Origin: Methylolobus aquaticus | GTDB lineage: Bacteria; Pseudomonadota; Gammaproteobacteria; Methylococcales; Methylococcaceae | Assembly: GCA_004168015.1 (NCBI GenBank) | Contig: SEYW01000008.1 | Location: 109,384-173,383, forward strand | Direction: 5' to 3' | DNA length: 64,000 nucleotides | In this document: one piece after another, positions 19,952-28,975 of the stretch | Layout: every line of letters starts with the position of its first letter | Position numbering within the stretch: position 1 is the first letter of the stretch | Translations under genes and position numbers: made by a program | The notes under the pieces: generated by a model | What the model was told of the DNA's origin: nothing | Seen by the model: the letters and a program-made list of their open reading frames with translations, nothing else | Databases searched by the model: none

Positions 19952-20668
19952 TTAGTAGTTCAGGAACAGTCCTAGCGAGAATACATGGGTCATCAAGTCT
20001 TCGGTCGTATCGCGATAGATGTACTGGTTCATGTAACCGACCTCGGTCCGGATGTTTTCATCGATGGCGTAGCCGATCCCGGCAAACACCCGGTTCTGGT
20101 CGAACCCGGCCGTGATCGCACCGGTGGAGTTCACGTTCAGGAACAGTTCCTCCCAACCGACGAGCATGAATCCGGGTGCAAAATCCAGCGGATAGGCCAT
20201 CCGGACCATCTGTCGGAATCGGTACGAGACATCCGGCGCCCGCGTAAACCGCTGCTCGAAACGGGTCCGGCTCGTAATGGGCCCGAAGGGCGTACTCGGC
20301 GTCCACAGCAGTTGCTGCCAGATCCGGTTTTCGTTGAAGTCCACGCTGCTGAAAGGTTCCATCGTCGGAATCACGGCATAACCGAGCCAAAGACTTACGG
20401 TATCACTCAGCGAATACCCGAGGCCCGGTCGCAAGATACCCTGGCTCAGCGTCGTGCTGTCGTTACCAAAGCGACCCTGCCCCTCGAGCCAGAAGCGGAA
20501 GCGAGAGAGAGACGGGTCGACCAGTCCGAAGCTGCCGTTGGCGGTGATGTTCGTCCACGTCTGGAAGTCTTCGCGGAACTGCGGGGCGGCGGCCGCCGGC
20601 ATCTGCAGCAGCAGCAGACAGCAGAGCGTCAAGCGCCATGGACGGAACCAGTGGATTCGATACAACAT
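19952..20668 (-). CDS. DUF2490-type outer-membrane beta-barrel protein
   Basis: About 238 residues from the ATG at 20668 (the open frame extends to 20740). Signal peptide WRLTLCCLLLLQMPAAAAPQ, then FREDFQTWTNITANGSFGLV, which is the standard opening of DUF2490 proteins. Alternating strands end in HVFSLGLFLNY, an aromatic C-terminus suited to barrel assembly. Other family phrases are LRPGLGYSLSDTVSLWLGY and FEQRFTRAPDVSYRFRQMVR. Function unknown, with presumed outer-membrane location. It converges with the preceding gene across a hairpin. Confidence 0.82.
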   Translation of the reverse strand: MLYRIHWFRPWRLTLCCLLLLQMPAAAAPQFREDFQTWTNITANGSFGLVDPSLSRFRFWLEGQGRFGNDSTTLSQGILRPGLGYSLSDTVSLWLGYAVIPTMEPFSSVDFNENRIWQQLLWTPSTPFGPITSRTRFEQRFTRAPDVSYRFRQMVRMAYPLDFAPGFMLVGWEELFLNVNSTGAITAGFDQNRVFAGIGYAIDENIRTEVGYMNQYIYRDTTEDLMTHVFSLGLFLNY

Positions 20669-20882
20669 CGGCTCAAGGCGGGCCCGCAGGCAGGTCTGGG
20701 ATGGAAACGCGGCGATCGGAAGTTTTGCGTAGCGACGCACACTCCCGGTGCAAACAGCATAAAGACCGACCCCGGTGTTGTCACCCCGTCACGGCCGTTG
20801 CCGCGAAGCCGCCAAACGATGCGACAATCTAGTCGTTTCGCCCTGTCTATCTGCGTCCCGTATACCTGAAGGAGTCACGCCC

Positions 20883-21434
20883 ATGCGCAATGTCTGGAAT
20901 GCCTGCCATCTGCTGTTATTCGTGCTAATGCTTGGCGGATGCGCCCGGGTCGAGGTGCGAACGGACTACGACCGCGCCGTGAACTTCTCCCGGTTCAACA
21001 CCTATGCCTGGAAGCGACTGCCGGACTCGGGGAACTCACTGCTGAACGGCCGCATCGTCACCGCGGTGGATGGGCAACTGTTCGCGAGGGGTTGGCGCAA
21101 AGTGCCGGTGCAGCAGGCGCAGACCGTGCTGGCAGCCAGCACGACGACCCAGGACCGGCAGCGCGTAGAAACCCACCACAACAACTGGGGACCGGGCTGG
21201 CATGGTTGGGGCTGGGGCGGACCGGTCATGACGACGTCGCGGGTCGTGACCTACACGGTCGGCACACTGATTGTCGACATCTATGACGTGCAGTCTCGAA
21301 ACGCCATCTGGCGTGGCACGGCCTCCGACATCATCTCCAACGATCCCGCGGCACTGCAGCGCTCCCTCGGCGAAGGCGTTCAGAAGATGTTTGCGCAATT
21401 TCCTCCCGGGAGCACGGCGGCTGGCCTGAACTAA
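20883..21434 (+). CDS. DUF4136-domain lipoprotein
   Basis: 183 residues from ATG 20883, with GAAGGAG upstream. Lipobox LGGC at residue ~19. The mature start VRTDYDRAVNFSRFNTYAW is the DUF4136 signature. The middle has an unusual Gly/Trp/His stretch, NNWGPGWHGWGWGG, followed by TYTVGTLIVDIYDVQSRNAI and WRGTASDIISNDPAALQRSL. It lies 34 bases before the MCE-transport operon on the same strand and may be co-transcribed, which would fit an envelope role. Function unknown. Confidence 0.82.
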   Translation: MRNVWNACHLLLFVLMLGGCARVEVRTDYDRAVNFSRFNTYAWKRLPDSGNSLLNGRIVTAVDGQLFARGWRKVPVQQAQTVLAASTTTQDRQRVETHHNNWGPGWHGWGWGGPVMTTSRVVTYTVGTLIVDIYDVQSRNAIWRGTASDIISNDPAALQRSLGEGVQKMFAQFPPGSTAAGLN

Positions 21435-21468
21435 CCGCGAGTGACTCCGCCCGGATGACGTCCACTAC

Positions 21469-22614
21469 ATGAAGGACACGATGGCGACGCCACGCTGGCG
21501 CATCGCGAGATCCGGCAGCACGGACCTCGAACTGGCGCTGTCCGGGGACTGGGATGCCGCCAACGCGGCGGAGACGGATCCCAGTGCGGTGCTGGCCGAG
21601 TTCGACCAGCCGCCCGGCCTACGTTGCGTGCGTCTGACCGCAGCGGATCTGGGGCGCTGGGACAGCGTGCTGATGATCTTCCTGCTGGCCATAGTCGATC
21701 GTTGCCGCGAGCAGGGCATCGAGGTGGACGGCAGCCAACTGCCCGAAGGCATTCGGGCCTTGCTGGATCTGGCCTATGCCGTGCCGGAGCGCGCCGGAGC
21801 GCGCCGCGGCACCGTCCGGACGGCATGGCTGGCGGACCTCGGGAGCAGCGCGCTGCGCATTCGTGACGATGCGAAAGCCTTCACGCGCTTCCTCGGCGAA
21901 GCCGCGCTGTCGTTCGCGGCGCTGGCGGTCGGCCGGGCCCGGTTCCGCAAGATCGACCTGTGGCTGAACATCCAGGAATGCGGGCCGTCGGCCGTTCCCA
22001 TCGTGACACTCATCAGCCTGCTGGTCGGGCTGATTCTCGCCTTCGTCGGTGCGGTGCAACTGGCCTTGTTCGGTGCCCAGATCTACATCGCCGATCTGGT
22101 GGCGCTGGGGATGCTGCGGGAAATGGGCGCGCTGATGACCGCCATCATCATGGCCGGTCGCACCGGAGCCGCCTTCGCGGCCCAACTCGGCACGATGAAC
22201 GTGAACCAGGAAATCTCGGCGCTGCGCGTGATGGGCTTCGCCCCGCTGGAGTTCCTGGTCCTCCCGCGCATGCTCGCCCTGATCCTGGTCATGCCAGTGT
22301 TGTGCCTGTACGCGAATCTGCTTGGCATCATCGGCGGCGGCATGATCACGATCGGCTTCTTCGACGTCTCCGTGACGCAGTACCTCAATCGCACCCAGGA
22401 GGCCGCGCATCTGACGGATCTGGCCGTGGGCCTCGCGAAATGCACGGTGTTCGGCGTCCTGATCGCGCTGGCGGGCTGCATGCGCGGCATGCAGTGCGGG
22501 CGCAGCGCCTCCGCGGTCGGGGACGCGGCCACCTCCGCCGTCGTCACCAGCATCGTGCTGATCGTGGTGTCGGATTCGATCATCACGCTGATTTGCGACC
22601 GACTGGGCATCTGA
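21469..22614 (+). CDS. MlaE-type ABC permease with N-terminal STAS-like domain
   Basis: 381 residues. The first ~120 form a STAS-like domain (RSGSTDLELALSGDWDAANA and LGRWDSVLMIFLLAIVDRCR). The rest is a MlaE/YrbE permease with LGMLREMGALMTAIIMAGRT, GAAFAAQLGTMNVNQEISAL and RVMGFAPLEFLVLPRM as family hallmarks, and five or so helices. It would move lipid between inner membrane and the MCE protein encoded two genes downstream. The stop is two bases before the ATPase start. Confidence 0.93.
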   Translation: MKDTMATPRWRIARSGSTDLELALSGDWDAANAAETDPSAVLAEFDQPPGLRCVRLTAADLGRWDSVLMIFLLAIVDRCREQGIEVDGSQLPEGIRALLDLAYAVPERAGARRGTVRTAWLADLGSSALRIRDDAKAFTRFLGEAALSFAALAVGRARFRKIDLWLNIQECGPSAVPIVTLISLLVGLILAFVGAVQLALFGAQIYIADLVALGMLREMGALMTAIIMAGRTGAAFAAQLGTMNVNQEISALRVMGFAPLEFLVLPRMLALILVMPVLCLYANLLGIIGGGMITIGFFDVSVTQYLNRTQEAAHLTDLAVGLAKCTVFGVLIALAGCMRGMQCGRSASAVGDAATSAVVTSIVLIVVSDSIITLICDRLGI

Positions 22615-22616
22615 CG

Positions 22617-23420
22617 ATGGGCGAACCGATCATCACCGTCAACCAGCTGACGATGGCGTACGGCGACTTCCTGATCCAGCGCGATCTGAATTTCACGATC
22701 AACCGCGGCGACATCTTCATCATCATGGGCGGTAGCGGCTGCGGCAAAAGCACACTGCTGATGCACCTGATCGGCCTGCAACCGCCGGCCCGCGGCGAAA
22801 TCCTGTACGGCAACCGCAATCTCTGGAACACGAATGCGGCAGAGCGCCAACAGATCATGCGGCGCATCGGCGTGCTGTTCCAGAGCGGGGCGCTGCTGAG
22901 TTCGATGACGCTGGCCGAGAACATCGCGCTGCCGCTGGCCGAGTTCACCCCACTGTCCCGAACGCAGATCCGCCAGGTCGTCTCCTACAAGCTGGCATTG
23001 GTCGGCCTGGCGGGCTTCGAGGATTACTACCCGTCGGAGATCAGCGGCGGCATGCAGAAGCGGGCCGGTCTCGCCCGCGCGATGGCGCTGGACCCCGAGA
23101 TCCTTTACTTCGACGAACCCTCCGCCGGCCTGGACCCGATCAGCGCGAAGCTGCTCGACGATCTGATCCAGAGCCTCCGCGACAGCCTCGGCGCCACGAT
23201 CGTCATGGTGACCCACGAGTTGCCCAGCATCTTCGCGATCGGCACCAACTCGGTCTTTCTCGACCCGGAGACCAAGACCGCGATCGCCGCCGGCCCGCCC
23301 AAGCAACTGCTGGCGGAATCGAAAGACCCGAAAGTCATCCGCTTTCTGACCCGGGACGACGGCAGCGCCGAAAACCTGCCCGGATCCGACACCGCCCTTG
23401 CCGCAGGAGTCACGCCGTGA
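22617..23420 (+). CDS. MlaF-type ABC transporter ATPase
   Basis: 267 residues from ATG 22617. Walker A GGSGCGKST, Q-loop VLFQSGALLSSMTLAEN (the family's GALF/GALL segment), signature ISGGMQKRAGLARAMALDPE, Walker B ILYFDEPSAGLDP and switch His in MVTHELPSIF. It powers the permease encoded immediately upstream. The stop codon overlaps the MCE gene start by four bases. Confidence 0.95.
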   Translation: MGEPIITVNQLTMAYGDFLIQRDLNFTINRGDIFIIMGGSGCGKSTLLMHLIGLQPPARGEILYGNRNLWNTNAAERQQIMRRIGVLFQSGALLSSMTLAENIALPLAEFTPLSRTQIRQVVSYKLALVGLAGFEDYYPSEISGGMQKRAGLARAMALDPEILYFDEPSAGLDPISAKLLDDLIQSLRDSLGATIVMVTHELPSIFAIGTNSVFLDPETKTAIAAGPPKQLLAESKDPKVIRFLTRDDGSAENLPGSDTALAAGVTP

Positions 23421-24439
23421 GCAAACCCGTCAACCCCATGGCCATCGGCAGCTTTTTGCTGGTCGGGCTGGGCCTGCTGATCACCGCCCTGCTCGTGTTC
23501 GGCGGCGGCGAGTTTTTCAAGCCGAAGCTCCAGTGGGTCGTCTACTTCGACTCCTCGCTGAATGGGCTGAACATCGGCGCGCCGGTGAAAGTGCAAGGCG
23601 TGCAGGTCGGCACGGTCGCCGACATCGTGCTGCAGATGGACATGAAGGACAAAAAGCTCGTAAAGCCGGTCGTGCTCGACATTGTCCCCGGCACGATCGT
23701 CAATCCTGCCGGCCAACCGATCGAGCCCGCCCTTACAGATGAGGAGCGTCATAAGCGGCTCAAGGCGCTGATCGACGCGGGTCTGCGGGCGCGCCTGGAA
23801 ACCCAGAGCCTGCTGACCGGGCTGCTGTATGTCGACCTCAACTTCTACCGCGCGTCCGCGCCGACACTCACGGGGCTCAACTACAAGGACCTGCCCGAGG
23901 TGCCGTCGGTCCCGACCACGACCGAGGAGGTCAAGAACGCGCTGGAGCAAACGCTGCAGAAGGTCAAGGACTTGCCTATCGATACGATGGTGCAGAACCT
24001 CAATGCGACGCTAACCGACATGCGCACCATCCTGGCGTCCCGGGAAACCACGCAGTCGCGGGAAGCGCTGGCGCGCACGCTGCTCGAATCGGAGAAGCTG
24101 TTGGCCGATCTGAACCGGCAATTGCCGCCGCTGATCAAGGACGTCGGCCATACGGTCAAGGAGGCGAATGCCGCCGTCAAAGCCGCGGGCGGGCTGATGA
24201 CCGACCTGCGTGGCGAGTCGAAACCCGTGCTCGCGGCAGCCGAACAGGCCCTAGTCAAGGCCACGGTCGTGCTCGACGAAACGCGGAATGCGGCCATGAA
24301 CGTCGCCGATACCACCGGGAGCGATTCGACGCTGCAGCAGTCGCTCGCGGCACTGCGCGACGCGGCACGCTCGATACGCCAGTTGAGCGACACGCTGGAG
24401 CGCCACCCGGACTCGCTGATTTACGGCAAACCGAACTGA
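23417..24439 (+). CDS. MCE-domain (MlaD/PqiB-like) lipid-transport protein
   Basis: 340 residues with one N-terminal membrane anchor (IGSFLLVGLGLLITALLVF) and a single MCE domain (~38-150: WVVYFDSSLNGLNIGAPVKV then QGVQVGTVADIVL). A long helical C-terminus follows, containing DLPIDTMVQNLNATLTDMRT and heptad-like segments to the end. It is longer than MlaD (~180 residues), as in PqiB-like or plant TGD2-like forms with a coiled-coil tail. It would hold lipid in the periplasm and bridge toward the outer membrane. Confidence 0.93.
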   Translation: MSKPVNPMAIGSFLLVGLGLLITALLVFGGGEFFKPKLQWVVYFDSSLNGLNIGAPVKVQGVQVGTVADIVLQMDMKDKKLVKPVVLDIVPGTIVNPAGQPIEPALTDEERHKRLKALIDAGLRARLETQSLLTGLLYVDLNFYRASAPTLTGLNYKDLPEVPSVPTTTEEVKNALEQTLQKVKDLPIDTMVQNLNATLTDMRTILASRETTQSREALARTLLESEKLLADLNRQLPPLIKDVGHTVKEANAAVKAAGGLMTDLRGESKPVLAAAEQALVKATVVLDETRNAAMNVADTTGSDSTLQQSLAALRDAARSIRQLSDTLERHPDSLIYGKPN

Positions 24440-24449
24440 CGGAGTTGAC

Positions 24450-25049
24450 ATGAGTACAGGCTGCGTTCGCCTACTGGCGTTTTCGCTCGCGCTCCCGGCC
24501 CTGTCGGGCTGTTTTCGCAACAGCGCACCGCCGCAGTTCTACATGCTGACGGCGGTCGAGGCCGGGCAGCCGCGCGCCACCCCGCTCGGAACGGAACCCC
24601 TGGTCGGGCTCGGCCCGATCCGGATCCCCGCCTACCTCGACCGGGATCCTATCGTTACGGCCGTTTCGCCCCAGGAGTACAAGCTGTCCGATGACCACCG
24701 CTGGGCCGAGCGGCTCGACGTCACGCTGGCGCGCGTCTCGGCCGAGAACCTGTCGCGGCAGATCCCGAGCGAGCGGATCGTGATGCATCCGTGGCCGCGC
24801 GACACGAAACCGGACTTCCAGGTGGCTATCGACCTGCAGGATCTGTATGTCGACCCCACCGGGACGGCCAGGCTGGAGGCCCAGTGGACACTGCGGTTCA
24901 AGGAAGGTAGGGCCGATAGCCGACGGTTTTCTTGCCGGCTGCCGGCCTCGGCGACGGACTATGGATTAATCGTGGCCGCACAAAGCCGCTGTGTGAGTCA
25001 GCTTAATCGCGCCATTGCGGAAGCTATACGTGCATCGACTCGCCCCTGA
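24450..25049 (+). CDS. PqiC-family ABC-transport auxiliary lipoprotein
   Basis: 199 residues with lipobox LSGC. PPQFYMLTAVEAG, then LVGLGPIRIPAYLDRDPIVT and DDHRWAERLDVTLARVSAEN are the conserved core of the ABC_trans_aux (DUF330, PqiC) family. PqiC pairs with MCE proteins at the outer membrane, which matches its place as last gene of this operon, 10 bases after the MCE gene. Confidence 0.92.
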   Translation: MSTGCVRLLAFSLALPALSGCFRNSAPPQFYMLTAVEAGQPRATPLGTEPLVGLGPIRIPAYLDRDPIVTAVSPQEYKLSDDHRWAERLDVTLARVSAENLSRQIPSERIVMHPWPRDTKPDFQVAIDLQDLYVDPTGTARLEAQWTLRFKEGRADSRRFSCRLPASATDYGLIVAAQSRCVSQLNRAIAEAIRASTRP

Positions 25050-25718
25050 GGGCTGCCCTCGCGGTAGCAGCGATGATTCCTGGGTAAGTTCGAAGCGCTG
25101 GCGACAGCGATCTCCCCATCCCTGCACTGATAACGAAGGGAAATGCCGCCTTTAGGCCATTTCCTCGGCCACTCACCATTTTTCTTCGCACACCTCGCTG
25201 AGCGTGTCGGCAACCATACCCGACCGTGCAATTTCGTCACCTCCTAACGACGCTAAGCCTGATCAGAGCGAAATCCGCCGTTCGGCACCTGATGTTCTAT
25301 TCCTTATGGCCTATTACATAAGGCAGGTTCTATGCGGCTTATGCCTTTTTGACCCGGCGCTTTTCCCCATATATTTTCTGGTGTATTTACCGCTAGCATA
25401 ACCAGCGTGGTTCTCGGTGAGTGCAGCAGGCAGTGTCATCACGGTCGAGGGAAAGTCGGCGGCCAGTTCGCCAGATACCTTGCCGCACTGCATCCGAACA
25501 TTCACGACCACGGGCGCTGACCCTTTGGCATCAGAGTGCCGGGCGTGGCCACAAGCGACTTCTGGACACACTCGATTCACCTGAGTCTGACGGCCATCAG
25601 CGAAGATGCTGGGCATTCGGCCCATCGCCGGCAAGACCCTATCCACCGGTAGCTTGCGACGGGTCACAGCCTCAGCGAAGTCGCATCGAAGCATGCTGAT
25701 TTAGCGGGGAAGTTTCAG
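25050..25718. other. Intergenic region with no assignable gene
   Basis: About 670 bases between the MCE operon and the arylsulfotransferase gene. An open reading of 126 codons on the minus strand (25314-25694) and short frames on the plus strand have no domain I recognise, and the base composition is mixed. It may hold a decayed gene. The promoter of the arylsulfotransferase gene should be at its right end, where ttagcgggga supplies a ribosome-binding site. Confidence 0.4.
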
Positions 25719-27533
25719 ATGGATACCAGAAGCTTTACATTAAGAAAACTGTTGTCCCTGGCGGCCTTGTGCGGACTAATTGCGGTTTCAACCGAGGGTC
25801 TGGCCGACGCCACACGGACTCTAGGTGTGATCAATCGGGACACGCGAGCATACGATGGGTATAACCTATACAAACCGCTTGGCGGAACCGAAATTTACCT
25901 ACTCAATAACGCGGGGAATCCGGTTCATCATTGGACCATACCAGACGACTTGCTGCCAAAACCAGAGGGCGTCCGCCCCGGTGGCGAAGTATTTCTTCGC
26001 AAGAACGGCGAACTGGTTCTTACTGCCGACTGGGGTATCGCAGCCCTGGACAAGGACAGCAATATCGCCTGGAAGATCGATAGCCGCACCCTGGGGGCCG
26101 ATCGTTGGTTCGGGCACCATGAGGTGGTCGAACTCCCGAACGGAAACCTGCTCTTGCCAGGATTCATCGAAAAGACCAGAGCGGAAGCGGAAGCGGCGGG
26201 GTTTCCTGTCGCCCTCACCGATGCCTGTTCACCATCGGCTCCAAAACTCGAGAAGCTGAGGGTAGACAACCTATGGGAAGTCGCCCCGATAGATCGGAAG
26301 ATTGGCTTTAAAAGTGGATGGAAAATTGTCTGGCGATGGAACACCTGGGATCACATGTACAATTCCGCCACCCAGGAACCCAATCGGCACCGAGCCGATA
26401 TAGCCTATGTGGATCCGGCCGAGGGAGTCTGTGGCAATTTCATACAAGGTGCCTGGACTTTCGGACGCTATAACGCGATCGACTTTAATCCTGAGCGCAA
26501 TGAGATCGCCCTGAGCGCCTCGCTGCAAAACGAAGTTCGAATCATCAGCCACGCACTGACGACCGACCAGGCAAAAACATCGGCTGGTGATTTTCTTTAT
26601 CGTTGGGGAAATCCCTATGCCTACAACGCCGGTCAACCGTTTGCGAGCGCGACCAACCGGGGCGATCAGCAACTGTCCTTCCAACATCGAGTGTTATGGA
26701 TACCGAAGGGATTTCCCGGGGCCGGCAATCTGCTGATCTTCAATAACGGCACTGACTGGGGTGAGTCCTCCGTCATTGAGGTGAAGGCCCCCATTGGAGC
26801 TTTCGGCTCCTATCGCCAGCCGTTTCCTGGCTTAGCTTATGGACCCAGGAAGCCCATCTGGCAATACGCCGAACCCGTGCAGGGCGAACCGCCACGGCCA
26901 CCATTCTTCGCCCCGTTCATCTCGTCGGCGCAACGTTTGGCCAATGGCAACACGCTGATCAACAACGGACCTTATGGGTACTTCTTCGAGATAACGCGCA
27001 AGGGCAATAAGGTCTGGGAATATCTCGACGTCAACAGCGGCGCCTCCCAGGGCGATGTTATCGCAGTTCCTCGAGGCGCTTATCGGCTGTGGCGTTATTC
27101 GCCGGACTACGCGGGCCTGTTGCACATTCCGCTGGCCCCGAAAGAGCCGCTGGAATTTTATCCGAATGAATACGCCGTGGATGCGGTACCTGGATCCTGC
27201 ACAAACAGCATCCGGGTGCCACGGGACTTGGCCATCGCCATTCTGGGATCGGCGGCACTCGATGTCACTAGCATTGATCCGGCGAGCATTCTGATTGAGG
27301 GAGTCCCCGCAGCATCCTGGACGATCAAGGATGTCAGCGCTTCGGGGAAATGCTATCAGCGAGACGGCTACCCCGACCTGGTGCTCTCGGTGAAGAGTTC
27401 GTCGATCTTCCCGTCAGGGGGGAAGCCGAGTCCTGGGCAAATGCCGCTCATTGGCAAGAGGACAGTGCGCTTGAACGGGTATTCGGGACAGGGATGGTTC
27501 GCCGGCAAAGATGACGTCTTCCTACTCAGATGA
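25719..27533 (+). CDS. Arylsulfotransferase (ASST)-family secreted beta-propeller protein
   Basis: 604 residues with a signal peptide (LLSLAALCGLIAVSTEGLAD). Blade-like repeats carry the arylsulfotransferase pattern: GGTEIYLLNNAGNPVHHWTI, GHHEVVELPNGNLLLPGF, FGRYNAIDFNPERNEIALS, QHRVLWIPKGFPGAGNLLIF and GNTLINNGPYGYFFEITRKG. The family moves sulfate between phenols in the periplasm through a His intermediate. The catalytic His cannot be assigned confidently here, and many bacterial relatives are only ASST-like. It appears monocistronic, and composition is somewhat lower in GC than the neighbours. Confidence 0.8.
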   Translation: MDTRSFTLRKLLSLAALCGLIAVSTEGLADATRTLGVINRDTRAYDGYNLYKPLGGTEIYLLNNAGNPVHHWTIPDDLLPKPEGVRPGGEVFLRKNGELVLTADWGIAALDKDSNIAWKIDSRTLGADRWFGHHEVVELPNGNLLLPGFIEKTRAEAEAAGFPVALTDACSPSAPKLEKLRVDNLWEVAPIDRKIGFKSGWKIVWRWNTWDHMYNSATQEPNRHRADIAYVDPAEGVCGNFIQGAWTFGRYNAIDFNPERNEIALSASLQNEVRIISHALTTDQAKTSAGDFLYRWGNPYAYNAGQPFASATNRGDQQLSFQHRVLWIPKGFPGAGNLLIFNNGTDWGESSVIEVKAPIGAFGSYRQPFPGLAYGPRKPIWQYAEPVQGEPPRPPFFAPFISSAQRLANGNTLINNGPYGYFFEITRKGNKVWEYLDVNSGASQGDVIAVPRGAYRLWRYSPDYAGLLHIPLAPKEPLEFYPNEYAVDAVPGSCTNSIRVPRDLAIAILGSAALDVTSIDPASILIEGVPAASWTIKDVSASGKCYQRDGYPDLVLSVKSSSIFPSGGKPSPGQMPLIGKRTVRLNGYSGQGWFAGKDDVFLLR

Positions 27534-27952
27534 AACTGAAGATCAAGGTAGCGGGCATTTAAGCCGGAACGGATGGGCCCGCATGACACAAGCGGAGTAC
27601 CCGGCCAGCGTATGCCGGGGTGATCGAGGCGTCTGGAGCTTTCCTGCGCCTCGATCCGACGAGGCTCCTGACGGTAAGCGTGCGGCTAGGTTGCCATGCG
27701 CGCGCCTCACCGCGTCGGAGCGACAAGCCAGCCTGTTTCCTGGACAGCAACGTGCGGCGCCTTGGGGCATTTCTGCCTCAGGTGCGCCCGTCACGTAGCA
27801 GCGGGCGTAGCGGCTACCCGCGGGCCATCCACTCCCCCCTCAGGCCGCGCAACGGCAGGTGCAAGCTCACGCCTCCAGTTGCCGCTGCTGGCGGCCCACC
27901 GATGGACGAATCGCTGCGCCGGCGGGACTCACTCCCTAGGCTCGAGGCTGGG
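27534..27952. other. Intergenic region between convergent genes, no gene seen
   Basis: About 420 GC-rich bases. Several overlapping short open frames appear on both strands, none with a recognisable motif or start context. No clear hairpin with a T-run was found. Confidence 0.4.
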
Positions 27953-28972
27953 TCAGTCCATCGGCTCCTCGCCGGCGGTTTCACCCTCGCCGGCATCCGG
28001 CGCATCGGACTCTTCGGAATCTGAAGCGCCCGGTCCTTCGGCTTCGTCGTCGCCCGGTTCGTGCCCCTCGGCGTCGTGGCCGTGCCCGTCGTCCTCGTCG
28101 TCCGGCGCGGCCTCGTCGTCCTCGGGTTCCTTGGCGGGCTCGTCCGGCGCTTTCTCGTTCAGCAGTTGCTTGGCAACGGCCCCAACCAGCTCGTACTTGA
28201 GGCCCCAGTCCTTGCGCGCCAGTATCAGTTCGGGTTCGCGCTTCACCAGTGTGAACTCGACGGCCGTACCGTCGGCCAGCCCGATACGGATCGGCTCGCC
28301 CCCCTCCGGCTTGTCCCACCGCTGGACATCGATGGCCCGGGCCGATTGCCAGGCATTCAGCAGTGCCGCGGAGACCGCCGACGCATCGCCGACCGGAGGC
28401 TCGAACAGCCAGCGCCCGCCCTCATCGAGTGTCGCCTTCAGCCCGGGAATCGCGATCGAGGTGATCTTGGCTCCCTCCGCCAGGAGCTTCTTGTCGACAT
28501 AGTCGATGGCCTTGGCGTTGAGGTGATGGAAGAAGTCGTCGCGGACGAGGTATAGCGTGCTGCCGATCAGCACGTAGCGCCGCATGTCGATCGGATCCGA
28601 CCCGCCGAACAGGATCGTCGTGTCGCCCAGGGTCATCGAAACCTTGGGCTTGTCGAGTTCGAACTTCGGCAGATCGTCGAGACTGACGGGATACTGTGCA
28701 TCCGTGTCCGAGCGCGCGATGTCCAGCAACTGACGCACGCGAATCTCGTTTGCCGGCGCCACGAAGGGTGACTTCAACCACCAGCCGCCATTCTCGCGCT
28801 CGAACTCGATCGTCTCCTGATTGCGCAGCGTAAAGGATTCAACGCCGCTCTCCTCGATCGACGTCAGGGGATTGCTCTTGGGCTTGTCCTTGCCCGGCTC
28901 GAACACGGCCACGAGCGCCAGCGCAGCGACCACGCACACCAGCACCAGGTTCAACAGAAACCGGCTTTTCAT
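27953..28972 (-). CDS. DUF4340-domain protein with acidic C-terminal tail
   Basis: 339 residues. One N-terminal membrane anchor (LLNLVLVCVVAALALVAVFE), then a DUF4340 domain (ESFTLRNQETIEFERENGGW, KFELDKPKVSMTLGDTTI, DMRRYVLIGSTLYLVRDDFF). The last ~60 residues are low complexity, almost all Asp/Glu/Gly/Ala with three His (DDEDDGHGHDAEGHEPGD). DUF4340 genes commonly follow gldG-like genes in ABC clusters, as here (3-base gap). Probably a periplasmic accessory of the exporter. Function unknown. Confidence 0.85.
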   Translation of the reverse strand: MKSRFLLNLVLVCVVAALALVAVFEPGKDKPKSNPLTSIEESGVESFTLRNQETIEFERENGGWWLKSPFVAPANEIRVRQLLDIARSDTDAQYPVSLDDLPKFELDKPKVSMTLGDTTILFGGSDPIDMRRYVLIGSTLYLVRDDFFHHLNAKAIDYVDKKLLAEGAKITSIAIPGLKATLDEGGRWLFEPPVGDASAVSAALLNAWQSARAIDVQRWDKPEGGEPIRIGLADGTAVEFTLVKREPELILARKDWGLKYELVGAVAKQLLNEKAPDEPAKEPEDDEAAPDDEDDGHGHDAEGHEPGDDEAEGPGASDSEESDAPDAGEGETAGEEPMD

Positions 28973-28975
28973 CGA

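Noticed and set aside
25314..25694. Minus-strand reading of 126 codons upstream of the arylsulfotransferase gene
   Set aside because: Somewhat protein-like, but with no family recognised, no ribosome-binding site and no operon context. Left as unassigned intergenic sequence.
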